Origin: Adiantum capillus-veneris
Taxonomy: Eukaryota; Streptophyta; Polypodiopsida; Polypodiales; Pteridaceae
Assembly (NCBI GenBank): GCA_014529385.2
Contig: CM043968.1
Coordinates: 9,610,648 to 9,674,647, forward strand
Length of the DNA stretch: 64,000 nt
Direction: 5' to 3'
This document shows, in pieces, positions 27,600 through 39,240 of this stretch. The notes under the pieces are model-generated. The model saw only the letters and a list, made by a program, of their open reading frames with translations. It was not told where the DNA came from and did not search any database. The position numbers were made by a program, and so were the translations under genes. Numbering within the stretch: position 1 is the stretch's first letter; each line of letters starts with the position of its first letter.

Positions 27600-28240
27600 A
27601 TTGAGAGATCATATTATGCCTTTGGATGAATTGCCAGATTTGTTGGATCAAGAGTATGCAGATGATACAATGCTCTTTGTACGCTATGACACGCCCACCT
27701 TGGAGAGTCTACAGGATGCTCTCGCTACCTTGCTTGGCCAGTGGTGCTCTCATCAATTGGCACAAGTCTTTTGGTTTTCTCTCGTAGGTGTGGACAAGGA
27801 TTGTTAGTGGGTGTGCAGGATAATTTCACTTGGCTACCTAGAGGACAAACTTGCAAATATTTGGGTTTCCATGTTGGTATTCATGTGTCAATTGAGCAAC
27901 AATTTGCGCCCGTACTATAGTCTATCAGAGAGATGCGATTGGTCATCCTTGCATTTGTCTTTGGGTGGTAGAGCCCTTGTTGTGAATTAGGTTTTTCTTG
28001 CGACAACTTGGTTCACCATTTCGTGCATGACTCGTTAGTGTGGTGTCATGGGGCGTTTGAAGCTCCTTGCAGGCAACTTTTTGTGGGGTGACCTAGATGG
28101 CTCTACTGACACTAGACCACGAGTCCATTGGGACATAGTCATTTTGCCTAGAGAGGATGGAGGATTGGTGTAATAGACTTCTGACACCCCAAGCCAAAGA
28201 TCTAAAGCAACACACGTAAGAGAAACTGAAAACAACTAAA
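27600..28240 (+). pseudogene. LINE RT fragment with intact YADD box
   Basis: QEYADDTMLFVRYDTPTL (about 27650-27705) is the LINE RT catalytic box C with its palm helix. Later frames give ATTWFTISCM, GNFLWGDLDGSTD (about 28070-28105) and HWDIVILPREDGGLG (about 28125-28165), the usual order of thumb motifs. At least three frame breaks. The end (AAGCCAAAGATCTAAAGCAACACACG, in part) is related to sequence at 42345-42410 on the other strand. Confidence 0.75.
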
Positions 28241-28246
28241 CTGAAT

Positions 28247-28249
<3 letters not shown>

Positions 28250-28325
<76 letters not shown>

Positions 28326-28763
28326 AAATGAAATGATACATTAACATCTTCAAAAGGCCAAAAGGCCAAAATGACCTATGAGACCAATCCGTTACAAACT
28401 GGTGAATCTGATACCATGCCTGAGTACAAAAAAAGAGATACTAAAATGAATCTAGAAGTGCTACTCGTTGAAACTGTGTGGGGTATGTGTGATCAGTGAT
28501 ACAATGGGTGCCCAATACAAGAGAAAGATTGATGAATCCATCCTCATCTAAACTCTGGATGTCGAGATAGTATGGCTCGAATCCTGTGTTGTAGTCTCCT
28601 TCGATGCTGTGAAGCTCCTCTCCTCAGAGGTGGGCGTCTCGATCTCCCTAGCTCCAATGCTCGGTCAATGAGAGTACCACGGGTGTGAGTATGAGCTGAT
28701 CTTTGCAGTGGTGGCTTGTCCAATGTTTGGTGTGAAGAAATCCGTAATCTGTCTCATGGATTG
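28250..28763 (-). pseudogene. LINE 3' end, antisense copy, with (CT)n tail
   Basis: Read on the minus strand this matches 26025-26478: RQITDFFTP coding end (28757-28715), 3' UTR with GTATTGGGCACCCATTGTATCA and CACACATACCCCACACAGTTT, then (CT)n at 28322-28250. Sequence after the tract is unrelated to that after 26478, so the tract is the insertion end. On the other side the copy is cut at 28763 by the start of LTR A. Confidence 0.75.
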
Positions 28764-29327
28764 TGTCACGAGGACGTGGTCATAACCTCACCGTACAGGT
28801 GCAATTTCAGTGCTGTATTTTGACTGTTTTTCAGCCATACGAACGCCAGAACCATTGGGAACATGCCCTACTGACAGAGGACAGTTCGGGGACTGTTTAG
28901 GGCTGAAAACAGGGCAAAAACCAGTAAATACAGCGAGCTAAATTTACCGTTTTTGGGCAAGAATCAGAGGGTTTATGCCAGTGGAAGTGAGTTCCAGCAA
29001 GGGAATGGGTTTCGCGCAAGTTTTGGGGTTTTTATGTTGCCGAAATTTGGCCAAAACAGGTGGTATCTAGCTGGATACAGGTAAAGAATTCCCAGGACTC
29101 TACTTTGTAATTTACCATCTCAAAGAATAAAGAAATACCGAAAGGGGCGCCAATTTTGGGGCCTATAGCTTGTCGGCATATGCTCGGAGCATTCTAGCTT
29201 CCAAGCCATGTGTGTGCTTAAGTGTTAGTTCCCGTCGCAGGTTACCTTTCTAAAGTGCTCTCTGTCTGTGTCTAAAGAAAGACTTTCGGGTGAAAGCCAA
29301 AGCCTACCGCCCCACGGGCCGGTTTCA
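28764..29327 (+). repeat. 5' LTR of gypsy A, internally deleted
   Basis: It starts TGTCACGAGGACGTGG and ends GGGCCGGTTTCA. Comparison with solo LTR E (TGTCATGAGGATGTGG ... GGCCGGTTCCA; about 1.74 kb without its insertion) shows that A jumps from the first 16 bases straight to TCATAACCTCACC, so about 1.2 kb of U3 is missing. It contains the family word AAAGAAATACCGAAAGGGGCGCC near 29,125 (in part). Confidence 0.75.
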
Positions 29328-29415
29328 AGGTTCCGTATATCAATCACTTTTTCCTCAAGAAGTGAGCCTCAGTTGTTTTGGGTAAAGACAGAGTACAAAA
29401 ACGTGGGATTACACT

Positions 29416-30765
29416 ATGGCCGACAAAGAGAAGGGCATTATGGAAGAGGGTTCCTCTTCCAAGGACAGGCAGGAAACTGCTATGGTGTTCAATATTGGCG
29501 AGAGCTCATGGCCATGTCAGTTTGTACCGCCTGTTGATGTGAATGTCCCTCCAATAGTACAGGGCTTTATGACTGGGCAACTTGAGGATGATGTGTTCAG
29601 GACTCAGTTAGTTGCCGCGGTGAATGTGTTTTTGCAGCTGGTGCAGAACCCAAGGTTTATGGAGTTCTTGCAAGCGCCACCAATGCCACAACAAAATAGG
29701 CAACCTACACCGTGAACAGAGCTTGTTGAAGCTCAAGCCCAAATACTTCATGCGCCTCAGCAGGACAGGGAACACTAGCATGTTGCGGAGTCGGGGGCTC
29801 CAAAACAAGTTCCTCCCGTCCTTGAACAGGTGGCTAGAATGCCTATGTTACAGGCTATGCTAGTTAAGCCCGCCACCTTTCAGAGCCCGCATGTTGTCTT
29901 GAATGGACAGGGAACTGGATACCAGCCAATGTACCCAGTTTTCCCACCACCCACGGTACATCCTGGGTATTTCGGGGGTGGATCTGTGTTCCAGAGTATG
30001 GCTGGTTATCTTTATATAGTACGTCGTTTACATTTTATGCGCCTGGAAGTCAGCCGTCATGCCAGGAACAGTGTTTGGGGGTATGCAAGGCATGATGCCA
30101 ACGGCCCAAACCCCATGTATGGTAGCATCGACATGCAGCAAGGTTTTCAGTGCAACCAAGGCTAGTTTGGGGTGCCACGGGGCCAGTTTGGCATGGCTGG
30201 TTTTTCTGGGCAGCAGCTAGATATGGCACCTCTTATGCAAAATGTTAATGGCCAAGATGTGCCGATCATGCCTACTACAGTGCCCATGTTGCAGATTATT
30301 CCCTATGACAATTTGGGGGCACCGGAAAAGCCGAAAGCTTACAAAGAAGGTGCTGCAGTTGTAAAGTTTAGCACTTTTAGTGGCTTTGAGGATAAAGCAA
30401 AGGCTCTCACTTTCCTCCAGCAGTTTGATATAGCTTATGCAGGAGGGAATTTTACAGAGGCCTTTAAGGTCAGGAAAGCTGCCACTTTCTTAAAGGACAA
30501 TGCGCTTACATGGTGGATGACATTGTTAATGCAAGGACAAGCACTCGCCACTTGGGTCTATTGCAAGCAAATGTTTGCATCTGCTTGGCTGTCAAATGAA
30601 TTTGAAGCCGACGTCATGACAGATTGGCACGAGCTTACTTCGGCTACATGCAAGAGCTTGCTTGAGTATAATCGGAGGTTTTGTAAAGCGTTAACTCTCA
30701 GTGACCTCCTACAGATTTGTGCCATTGACAGAGCAGATAGAGAAGTACTGTTGTGGGCTGCCTAA
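29416..30765 (+). pseudogene. gypsy A gag, N-terminal and capsid parts
   Basis: I take the ATG at 29416 (MADKEKGIMEEG) as start: it follows the LTR and leader and matches the B start (MADRTNNVGSSS). The first frame stops at 29715; a shifted frame (29830-30165) and then 30172-30765 carry the rest. The capsid core is clear: AAVVKFSTFSGFEDKAKALTF, NALTWWMTLLMQ, FEADVMTDWHEL. It stops at TAA 30763-30765, 50 bp before the next frame. Product if repaired would be the particle protein. Confidence 0.85.
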
Positions 30766-30817
30766 AGGGCTTCGGGACTACTGTACCAAGAACAGAGTGG
30801 CTACCCTCACCTAGCTC

Positions 30818-31951
30818 ATGGAAGTTGCTAACACTGGTCTTGCCTTGTTGAAAGGAGAGGACAGTGGGTTTTCGAGCAACGAGAAAGGAGGGCAGCAAAA
30901 GAAAAATTTTACGAAGAAGCCCTTTGTGAAAACGGCTCCTGAAGCGTCACATGGGTCAGAAAAGGCCACCAAAGACAAGAATTCAGCCGGGACTTCTGGA
31001 GCGCAGGCAAAGAAACAGAAAAGGAAGCCTTTTGTGCGCAAGTGGCTCGAGGAAAAGAAGGTCCTAATGGTTGAAAATAAATGCTTTATATGCGAGAAGC
31101 TTGGTCACTTTGCTACCAATTGTCCTCAAAGGAAAAGACCAGCTGACTTAGATGATAAAGAGGACCAGAAAGGCAAGAAGCCTAAACCCACGGCAGGTTT
31201 GGTGCCAGATATGGGGGGTGATAGGCCCAGTCTAGATGCCAGTGAGTTATGCAGGGCATGGGGTAAAGTTAGGGATCAAACGACACTCATCTTCTTTGAT
31301 CCAAGTGCCAAAGCAAACTTTATCTCACGAGAGCTTGCTATGAAGCTGGGCATGAGAGCTGAAGAAATGGGATACACAGCACAGGCAGGGTTGGCATGTC
31401 CTGGCCACTCAGAGTGTGTTACTCCTATTATTGGAAAGTTGCGTCTGCATATGCAGTCATATGTGGACACAGAAGAATTTGATATCCTGCCATTGGAAGG
31501 GTGCAATGCGCTACTTGGAATTCCGTGGATGTTCAGAGTGCATGGCGTGCTGGATGCTTTCGGCAAGACGATCACCCTTCAGCATAGGGGCAAAACTCAT
31601 GTTTTGGATGTAAAGCTCAAAGGGGAGTCTGTCCCTATTGTATCTGCTTCTGCTATCACTTCTATAATAAAGAATCATCTTTCTGTGTACTTGATTTTTG
31701 GACGTGATGTCTCAGATAATTGTCGGTCAAATTTATCTGTGTTACATAAAGAAAGGTCAGCATTTTTGCAAGAGTTTAGTGACCGTTTCTCTGATTTATT
31801 ACCATCGCAATTGCCGCCAGAGAGACCTGAGGATCATCGGATAGATTTGGTGCTAGGGTGTAGCCCACCAAATAGACCTCCCTACAGAGTTAGTGCAACG
31901 CAACAGAAAGAGATTATGGGCCAGGTTGAGGAGTTATTAGAGAAGGGCTGA
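30818..31951 (+). pseudogene. gypsy A gag zinc knuckle, protease and RT start
   Basis: 377 codons. Lys-rich linker, then zinc knuckle CFICEKLGHFATNC (about 31081-31122, complete CCHC), then retropepsin-like domain with FFDPSAKANFIS (about 31290-31325) and ALLGIPWMF (about 31507-31533). DPS stands where canonical retropepsins have D-(S/T)-G; copy B has DPGS. The end ([20 protein letters not shown]) is the RT N-terminus. A TGA at 31949-31951 arises from a 1-nt loss in [12 protein letters not shown]. Confidence 0.85.
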
Positions 31952-33088
31952 TTTAGCCTAGTTCTTCACCCTTTTGCTCCCAGTGCAGAAAAAGGATGGC
32001 TCATGGCGCATGTGTATTGATTACCGTGTGTTGAATAAGAATACCATCAAGAATAGGTTTCCTATTCCTAGGATTGATGATATTCTTGACCGTTTAGAGG
32101 GTGCTGCAATTTTCAGCAGGATAGACCTTAAGAGTGGGTACCATCAGATTCATATAAGGCCAGAGGATGTGCACAAGACTGCGTTTAGAACGACATTCGG
32201 TCTTTATGAGTTTCTAGTGATGCCGTTTGGGCTAACAACATTAGCAGTTTGTTGGGACGTTCTTCGATGACATGATAGTCTATTCGAAGAATGAAGAGGA
32301 GCATAGGCGTCGCTTGACCATTGTGTTCGAAGAGTTGCGCAGTCATAGGTTACTTGTCAATCCTAAGAAAAATGAATTCTTCCTGGAAGAGATCCACTTT
32401 CTTGGCCATAGTCTCAAAGGATGGTGTCAAAATGGATCCCGCAAAGGTCGAAGCTATTAAGACATGGCCAGACTTGAAGACTGTGTATGATGTCAGAAGC
32501 TTCTTGGGATTGTGTTCCTACTATAGAAGGTTTATTAGGAATTTTACAGAGATAGCATCACCTCTTCATGCTTTGCAAAAGAAAGAGGCCAGTTTCTGAT
32601 GGAACCAAAAAGAGATTTCAACTTTTCGTCTCTTAAAGGAAAAGTTGACTTCAGATCCAGTAATTGTTTTGCCAGATCTCTGGAAGTCATTCGTGGTCGA
32701 GTGTGACGCGTGTGGCAGTAGCATCGGAGCAGTGCTAATGCAAGATGGACGGGTAGCAGCTTATGAAAGACGTATTTTGCAAGGGCCAGAGAAGACTATG
32801 CAAGTCTATGAGAAAGAGCTCTTGGCCGTAATTCATGCGCTTGCTAGCTGGAAGCACTACCTTTTAGGTGCTGATTTTGTTGTCCAGACAAACCATCAGA
32901 CCTTGCGATACTTCTTGACACAGTCAAAGCTATCCGAAAAGCATATGCGATGGGCAAACATTCTTTCTATGTTCCACTTCCAGATTATGCATGTGGAAGG
33001 CAAGAAGAATGTTGTGGCTGATGCGTTATCAAGGAAGCCACAAATTTCAGCTGTGTCACGGCATGCTCTCTTTTGTACAGGTGGATAG
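31952..33088 (+). pseudogene. gypsy A reverse transcriptase and RNase H
   Basis: RT motifs: [19 protein letters not shown] (about 31983), [29 protein letters not shown] deletion of roughly 45 bp near 32243 removes the segment before the catalytic FFDDMIVYS (about 32260-32286) and shifts frame. RNase H: YYRRFIRNFTEIA, then a TGA at 32598-32600, VVECDACGSSIGAVL (about 32695), EKELLAVIHALASWKHYLLG, and VVADALSRKPQ at the end. Stop at 33086-33088. Confidence 0.85.
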
Positions 33089-34328
33089 TGGTCCTTCTCG
33101 GACTAGGAACCAGTTATTTTTAGCCATGGCATTCTTGAAAGAGGGAGACAATCTTTTTACTTCTCCCAGATTTGGTTCCAAGTTCCACAGGTATATCATA
33201 TTATCATTTTTTCCTTTTGCATTCACCTATCCTTGGTGATCCAGTTACACAGGCAGAGACTGCTGGAGAGTTATGACATTTATCCACGGTTCGAGTGTTC
33301 TCCCTTCAGAGGGGGATATGGAGCCAACTTGGGAGTCAGTTTCCGCGGACTACTTCCATACAGTTCTTGTGGTTCCATGTGCAGTAGACAGGATTGACGT
33401 TACATTGGTTGCTTTCTACAACACCCTGTTCTTCTCTTGCAGAGCTTGGGAGAGGATCTTCCTTTGATCTTGCCGTATTAGCTGCAGTCTCAGTATTGAT
33501 GTGTGTTTCCATTCTGCTGGATGTTTGTTCCCGATTCACTCTGAGAGTGGTGTGATATTCTCTTGGTTGGTGTTCCAGACAGACCAGTTACAGTGCCACT
33601 CTCAATTCCGACGAAGTTCCTTCAAATATAGTTTGTAGATCATCATTCTATATGGTGGCTGGTGCAGTTCTTTGGTTCTTTGTCATCAGACATATAGTTC
33701 CATAATAGCCTCGGATTGTTCCCTTCCGTGGACTTCCGTCGCAGCTTGGAGTTTTTTTTGGCGTGTGGTATATGATTGGAGGTGCAGATTTCTGTCTCTT
33801 TGCTCGAGGGTGGAGTACTTTAGAGTTGGGAAATGATCAATCTTTTATGCCTTTTACCCTTAGTTCGGATACATACTCTTCGAGCGGTCAGCAGCAATAC
33901 CTTCTGCACATGCTAGTTGTGCGACTTGTGAGTTGGTTGGCTTGAGGAGATTCTTGATAGAGCTCGATTTACTTTCAGCAGACAACATTATACTTCTCGG
34001 ACGTCTTTTGGGGGTAGCAGTTGGATTGTATACCGCAGGTTACTTTTCCACTGCAGAATTTGTAGCATATATCCTCGTCCACGAAACCCTTTCTTTTACA
34101 GTTGCAGATTGCTCACTCCAGCTCCTTGGCATAGTAACAGGGAATGGCCGTTTTCAGGTCTCCGTTCTTCGTTCCCATTCCAAGTTCCCGTTCCGAATCC
34201 CCGTTCCGTGTTTCAAAGTGAGTACTCGTAACAGGGAATGGCATTTTGTTCCACGTTCCCGTTCCGGTTTCCCATTCCTGGTAACCATGCTCCTTGGATC
34301 CGTTTCTCGTCCAGGATCTGAGAGGGGG
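33089..34328. other. non-coding DNA joining gypsy A to LTR L
   Basis: No integrase and no other domain on either strand. Between 34135 and 34290 a GTTCCCGTTCC-type low-complexity repeat occurs, including two copies of TAACAGGGAATGGC (34135 and 34228). It ends in GAGAGGGGG, a polypurine tract for the LTR starting at 34329, so at least the right part is the 3' non-coding end of another LTR element. Confidence 0.5.
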
Positions 34329-34980
34329 TGTTAGGGTTCATATTCCTGTCCGGTGGTAGCTCCGGTATCTCCCAAGAGCAGATTAGAGAGTGTGAGGCTG
34401 TGCACGGCGAGTGTGAGGTTTTCCCTCATGTCGGGTCATGTCTAACCATGTTTAGCTCGGGTTTTGGCTTTGTTCCATGGTCACATAGGCTCCTGGAGGC
34501 TTGGGATATTTTATCCCAGGCTCCCCATATTTTTCCCTCTGTCTCCCATAGTTTCATGGCCTTCTCCCTATTTTTCTATATTTACAAGGTCGTGAGGGCT
34601 GAGGGCTGGGTCGGGCAGGCTGAGATCAGCCCTATATAGGCAGCCGGGGGGGATCTCTTCTGTGTAGTGCAGATTAGCCCAAGTTAGGGACGCCCTCTCG
34701 TGGGCACCCCGGGGGCAGCCTGGCGTTTCTTCCACAGATCAGCCAATGTTTATGCATGGATCAGCCAGCGTTTTCGTGCACATCAGTACAGCCCCAACGT
34801 TTTTCCTTGGGCAGCAGGTCAGTTCCCTAGCGTTTTTCCCCTCAGAGCTTCACCACGGAGACGACATGATCGCCATGTTGCAGAGCACCACAGCAGAGGT
34901 GCAGGCACATGAGAGGAGGTTCCATGCTCTCTACACGAGACATGTTCACCTCTTCTCTCCAGATCAGTTCTCTTGCTAGG
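34329..34980 (+). repeat. LTR L (left end clear, right end uncertain)
   Basis: It starts TGTTAGGGTTCATATTCC right after the purine tract GAGAGGGGG (34320-34328). A TATA box lies at 34633-34638 (CCCTATATAGGC). Downstream are three AGCGTTTT-like words (34768-34845; see findings). A short frame (34868-34979) starting MIAMLQSTTAEVQAHERRF may be the start of a gag. No second LTR in the window. Confidence 0.5.
34633..34638 (+). promoter_or_regulatory. TATA box of LTR L
   Basis: TATATA in the context CCCTATATAGGCAGCC, about 300 bp inside the LTR, a normal position for an LTR promoter. Confidence 0.5.
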
Positions 34981-35192
34981 ACGAGATCCCGCCACAGCCT
35001 CGGTTCCACAGGAGGCTAGGGTAGCCCATGACGAGACCGTGACAGTGGTCTCATGTGCAGGAGCAGTTGGCAGTGTCAATAGCAATCGCAGTAGTGTGTG
35101 TCCTCGGGTCTATCCATTGGCATGACAGTTCTATGCCGGACCACCCCTGGTCACTTGTATGAGCAGATTGTTATGAGCATGGAGAGCCTTTC

Positions 35193-35198
<6 letters not shown>

Positions 35199-35235
<37 letters not shown>
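35199..35235 (+). repeat. (CT)n microsatellite
   Basis: About 18 CT units. No gene is seen from here to about 35,700 except the AT-rich tail shared with H2 (35,450-35,600 compares with 60,910-61,010). Confidence 0.93.
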
Positions 35236-35238
<3 letters not shown>

Positions 35239-35699
35239 CTTAGATGTCTTGTCTCATTCTTCCTATGTGATCTCTCTTCTCCACAGGTGTGCCTTGTTCA
35301 TGTGTTTGCAATTGCAGGTGTTCTCGGAGTCGAGGTATCCACCGGATCACAAGCGAGGTCTTGTCCCCATTGCATCTTCCGCTGCCACCTTTGACAGTTC
35401 CGAAGATCAAACAATACCAAAACAACTCTTTTTTCACTACTGCCCTCGAGAGTAAATCACCAAGCATTGAAACCGATATTAAAACTAGAGTCAAACAATT
35501 CAAATCGGCATTAAGAGAGGTTTAAAACAGATATAATCCATTTCAAACAATACTTCCTTAAATAGAGTTCATGAGTATTTAAGACAACTAGATAATTCAT
35601 TCAAGTTTTTGTTCCGACAACCGAACGTTTGAGGACGAGTGGCTTGTCCTTCTGCATCACGGAAATGGTTCGGTTCCGGATCTAGAGAGTTGCATCATT

Positions 35700-37203
35700 C
35701 TTGTCGTGCCAAGGCATGTCCAAAAGAATGTCGCAATTGTCCAACTTCATAATGTGGAAATCGGCTTTTCCGTGATATCCTTGGATGGTCACTGGAAGAG
35801 CACCTTTTGGGTCTGGCCGATGGCTAAATCATCTTTAATTTTGCCACCATGTGGATCATAATCAAAGTCCATCTGCTTCAAGAATTTTGGATGGATAAAG
35901 TATTTTGTAGCTTTAGGGTCGAAGAAAATTAGGGCTTTCAAGCTGTTGACTTTGCCATATGCTTGACACAATTCATTTGTACTTTCAAGGTGTCTGCCAT
36001 ATATATTAGGTTCTAGTGCGATAGCGGGTCTAGCTCTCTTAGCCGGCGGTGGCCCTAGGGATCTTTCTATCGTGGGAGCATAAGGTTGCTCTAAAGACAT
36101 CGAGGCTCGCTGAGGACATGTAGTGAACATATGCCCTGTTTGAAAACATTCAAAGCATCCGCCTTCTTGTAAAAGCGTTTCTCGTTGACGCTGTGTCAGA
36201 CGAGGCCTTTGAGGTTGGGTTCCACGAGACTCCCAAGAATTTGTTCGTTGTTGTTGAGAGTTCTGGCTAGCGGCCGGAGGTGTTCTATGGTAAACTCCAA
36301 CTTTTCCTTCATCAGTTTGTAGCCAACCGCGGCATGGTCCATAAGCTCTTGCATGGTTGAGACTTGCTTGGACAAACAAGATTCCTGCAATGGTGATCGT
36401 AGTCCAACAATGTATCCCTCGCAGTGGTCCTCCAAGGGAGTGAACCTAAAGAAGGACACCGGGAGGTAGACGTCGAGAAATCTTTGGTTATAGTCGTCCA
36501 TGGTCTCTGTGGCAAGCATTTTCAAGTTGCCCCATTCTGCCAAGATCAGGACTTCAAAGAGAACTGCGTGCAAATACTGTCTTGAAAGCTTGCCATGTCC
36601 TTGGAGCATGCGGTTGTGTCGCAATTGAACTCTTTATGATACCCACTCTTTAACAAATCTCGCTGCTCGAGAAATCTTGGGTTCTTTTGTATAGTTCCCC
36701 AAAGCATGGATGTTATCGAATTACTATAGGAACTGCAATGCTTTCTTTCGATCTTTCCCCTTGGATAAGGTGAAAAATTTGAGTGTTGTGCTGCCATCCT
36801 TGAAATCTTTTGGTTGGTTAGGTGCATATCCTAGGTACGGATAATAGGGGTATCCATATGGGCTCCAACCATTGTAGCCTGGTGGCAGGTGTTGTTGGGG
36901 GAGGTGGGGAAAACGGCGGTGGCAAAGGGGGTTGCATTGGATCAGGGTCAAATGGCTACACCATATTCTTGAAGACTCCTCGATCGGAACAAACGGCTGG
37001 GAAGGTTGCCGGTTGGAAGCTCTCGTACTTTCTGGTGCTGTAGGAGGAGGTACCACCTGGGGGCATCATAGGGAGTAACATGTAATTCAGAAACTGTAGA
37101 AAACTTTGCAGCATTGGAAGATTTTGTCGAGGATGCCGTGAAAGAATGGCGTGAAGCCGTTGAGGAGAAACTGTAGGTACTCTGCCGAATCTATGAACGC
37201 CAT
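35700..37203 (-). pseudogene. LTR element H1: gag and protease only
   Basis: Gag start on the minus strand is the ATG at 37203-37201 (MAFIDSAEYLQ), matching H2 (MALLDSTKYLH). In order: Pro-rich part, capsid core (TLKFFTLSKGKDRKKALQFL about 36730; LKMLATETMDDYNQRFL about 36500), zinc knuckle CFECFQTGHMFTTC (about 36160-36119) and a retropepsin-like start FFDPKATKYFIHPKFL (about 35925-35875). ILLDMPWHDKND near 35710 marks the protease end. Several frameshifts. No RT follows: an AT-rich tail conserved with H2 comes next. Confidence 0.8.
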
Positions 37204-37249
37204 GCGGTCTTGGGTTCTTTATGGCCAGCAATCTGCGACGAGGCGAAAT

Positions 37250-37763
37250 CTAAAATCTGCGATGAGGCGAAGGGCTGAATGCTGGTGGCTGATGCTGAAA
37301 ATGCTGGCAATCGGGACTGAAATTGCTGAGTTTGCTGATGGAAAACACTGGGTATTGCTGGAAGAAGGGCGCTTGTAGTGTAGGTGCTCCTAGTCCTAGT
37401 GCTTCTGCTCCTTCTTGCCTCATCTCTAGCGCCCCAAGGCTGCCTATCAAATTGCTGGGTTGAGCAGCTTATAATTTCAGCCCACAATTTCTTTATTTTT
37501 GCCATAAGTCACTTATAATTTTAATGCCTCATAAGAGGCGGTTCACATACGGTCACATGGGGTTCCTATGCGGTGGAATGCTAATGCTTGGTGCTAATGG
37601 GTTGTGCCATCAGAAGGTATGCAACTACTCTAAGTGCTTGGACATGCACCTCCGGAGTACAGGCTCACAAGAGTGCCATAATACTTCCTAGGCTGACCTA
37701 AACCCTAGAAGTAGGAGTTACAGCTTGTCCACATGCACATAGGGTTAGATGTGCATCTGGCAT
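37250..37763 (-). repeat. LTR-like remnant upstream of H1, related to G-family LTRs
   Basis: Plus-strand text GTAGCTTGTCCA-like, CACATAGGGTTAGATGTGCATCTGGCA at its right end matches the start of G LTRs (GCTTGTCCACGGACACATAGGGTTGGATGTG, each in part). The left part is made of GCTGAAA/TTGCTGA words as in G LTRs. Orientation is minus, so it would be the 5' LTR of H1. No PBS was found between it and the gag start. Confidence 0.45.
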
Positions 37764-37796
37764 CGTATCCAAACATCTTGCTGAGATAATGAAGCA

Positions 37797-38592
37797 TCAT
37801 TTGACACCAAGCGATCCTCTTCTAGGCATAGAGGAAGTCTCAAATCTCAAATGCAAAGAAACTCGGGCATGATTTGAGAGCATTGTGGCATGCCAAATTG
37901 TAAGTGTCCCACCATGAGATGTTGCCCAAGGGCCCACAAAAAATCTATCTAGTCGCTCAAGCACACGGTCGGATTGCCTTCTAAAACCCACGAAAACTAC
38001 AATGACTCTGGATGAAATATGCAAGGCATTTGCACAAGAAATTATCTGTCCCAAGCATCTCTTTCATAGATGCTACATGTAGTAAAAATGGAGGTTGAAT
38101 GGCTGTTCAATTCTCACTGGTCTCTACAATGTTGAAATCAAAGCCAACAACCCACAAATCCACAGTAGGCAATACATTTACAATCTACTAGCAAAACTCA
38201 GCTCTCTCTTGAGATGAAGTGGAGGGACGAGGCATAATGCACATCACACCAACAAGGGTATCATCAATCTCTAGAGTAATCCACATTGCTTTACCATCTA
38301 CTGAAGTACCATGGTCACGTACACAATGGCGCCAACGGGGTCCCACAGAAATGCGTACATCACTCCTAGAATACTGTTGTCCAATCGCAGTTTCCCAAAA
38401 TGTATGAGAATCCCCAGGTAACAACTTGCCACACCTACAATAATTGTCTATACACAAGGAGCACAAGGAGTATATCCACATCTTGGTTTACATGAGAACG
38501 TAAATCTCTACGAAGTAAATTCTCTCTAAGACCATTCATGCTAGTATTATGCGAGCCATTGACATTCCAATTGACAATATGTAGATCCATGT
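37797..38592 (-). pseudogene. LINE ORF2 endonuclease (EEP) domain, decayed
   Basis: The domain nicks target DNA in LINE insertion. Minus-strand start MDLHIVNWNVNGSHN (38592) is the EEP beta-strand with the N-x-N-G motif. Then GDSHTFWETAIGQQYSRSDV, HGTSVDGKAMWITLEIDDTLVG (about 38360-38280, in part), and at the end RLDRFFVG and LSNHARVSLHL (about 37850), where the catalytic SDHAPV reads SNHARV. Multiple frame breaks. RT is missing downstream: G/H-type LTR sequence follows. Confidence 0.75.
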
Positions 38593-39240
38593 GTCAACCT
38601 ATGATGAATCTAGAACCTCAAAGGCATACGTCAACCGTGTCAACGGCAATGGCTACAAGACTAAGGATCAATGTCGAGCTCTCTTGATCCCTGGCCAAAG
38701 TCGTGGTATAAGAGCTAATGGAAGCGCATCCTCATCATCTGGTAATGGTCGTAGAAGCTGTCCTAGGGCAAAGGAGCGACCAACTGTAAATCATAAACCA
38801 AAGAACTTAGAGGAGCATCCGAGTGTGGAGACTACTGTTGACTCCGACCATACTCGCATGGTGCAAGGGATCGGGGTAGTTTAGTCCACAGACAAAACCA
38901 GTGGTAAACAACAGCAATCCACTATGTGAAGCCATTGTGTAGCTCCTATGCTCTATGCGAGTCTGTTTGTAGCAATGCATGATGGAATGCATCCTGTCCA
39001 AGTCTGGATAGCCTACAAGGTAAAATCCATCATTGAAACTTCCATCCATGTCTCCATTCCAACAATAAGTAGGACTCTACTGACTACCTAACAGAGAGTG
39101 TGCCTTTTGTGCACGCCGTAAAATGTACAGCCGAACCAATAACATACCAGTGCTATCATCAATGTACTCAGCTTTGCAAATGCCTAATGACGTTGCGACA
39201 ACTTACGGACAGCCCATGGGGCGCTTGCTTTTGGAGCCAG
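38593..39240 (-). other. region 5' of the LINE endonuclease, possible ORF1 remnant
   Basis: On the minus strand it precedes the ORF2 start and has one frame of 80 codons (39049-38807), but I see no CCHC finger or RRM. Otherwise nothing recognised. Confidence 0.3.

Larger units (their letters stand above)
28764..33088 (+). mobile_element. Ty3-gypsy retrotransposon A (5' LTR to RNase H, no integrase)
   Basis: It contains an LTR, leader, gag, protease, RT and RNase H in gypsy order. Sequence similarity to B-C (45.5-56.4 kb, minus strand) is high across gag and protease. After RNase H (33088) the sequence changes to non-coding DNA; integrase and the element's own 3' LTR are absent. The insertion sits in the antisense LINE end, with GATTG immediately upstream as a possible target duplication whose partner is missing. 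Confidence 0.85.

Noticed and set aside
31276-31575. DPG/DPS in place of D-(S/T)-G in the protease of the gypsy copies
   Set aside because: Striking at first, but DPGS-type sites are, to my knowledge, common in plant gypsy lineages, so this is not a novelty claim.
34135-34290. GTTCCC-rich repeat as a coding or minisatellite gene
   Set aside because: Irregular low-complexity words without a stable period or open frame.
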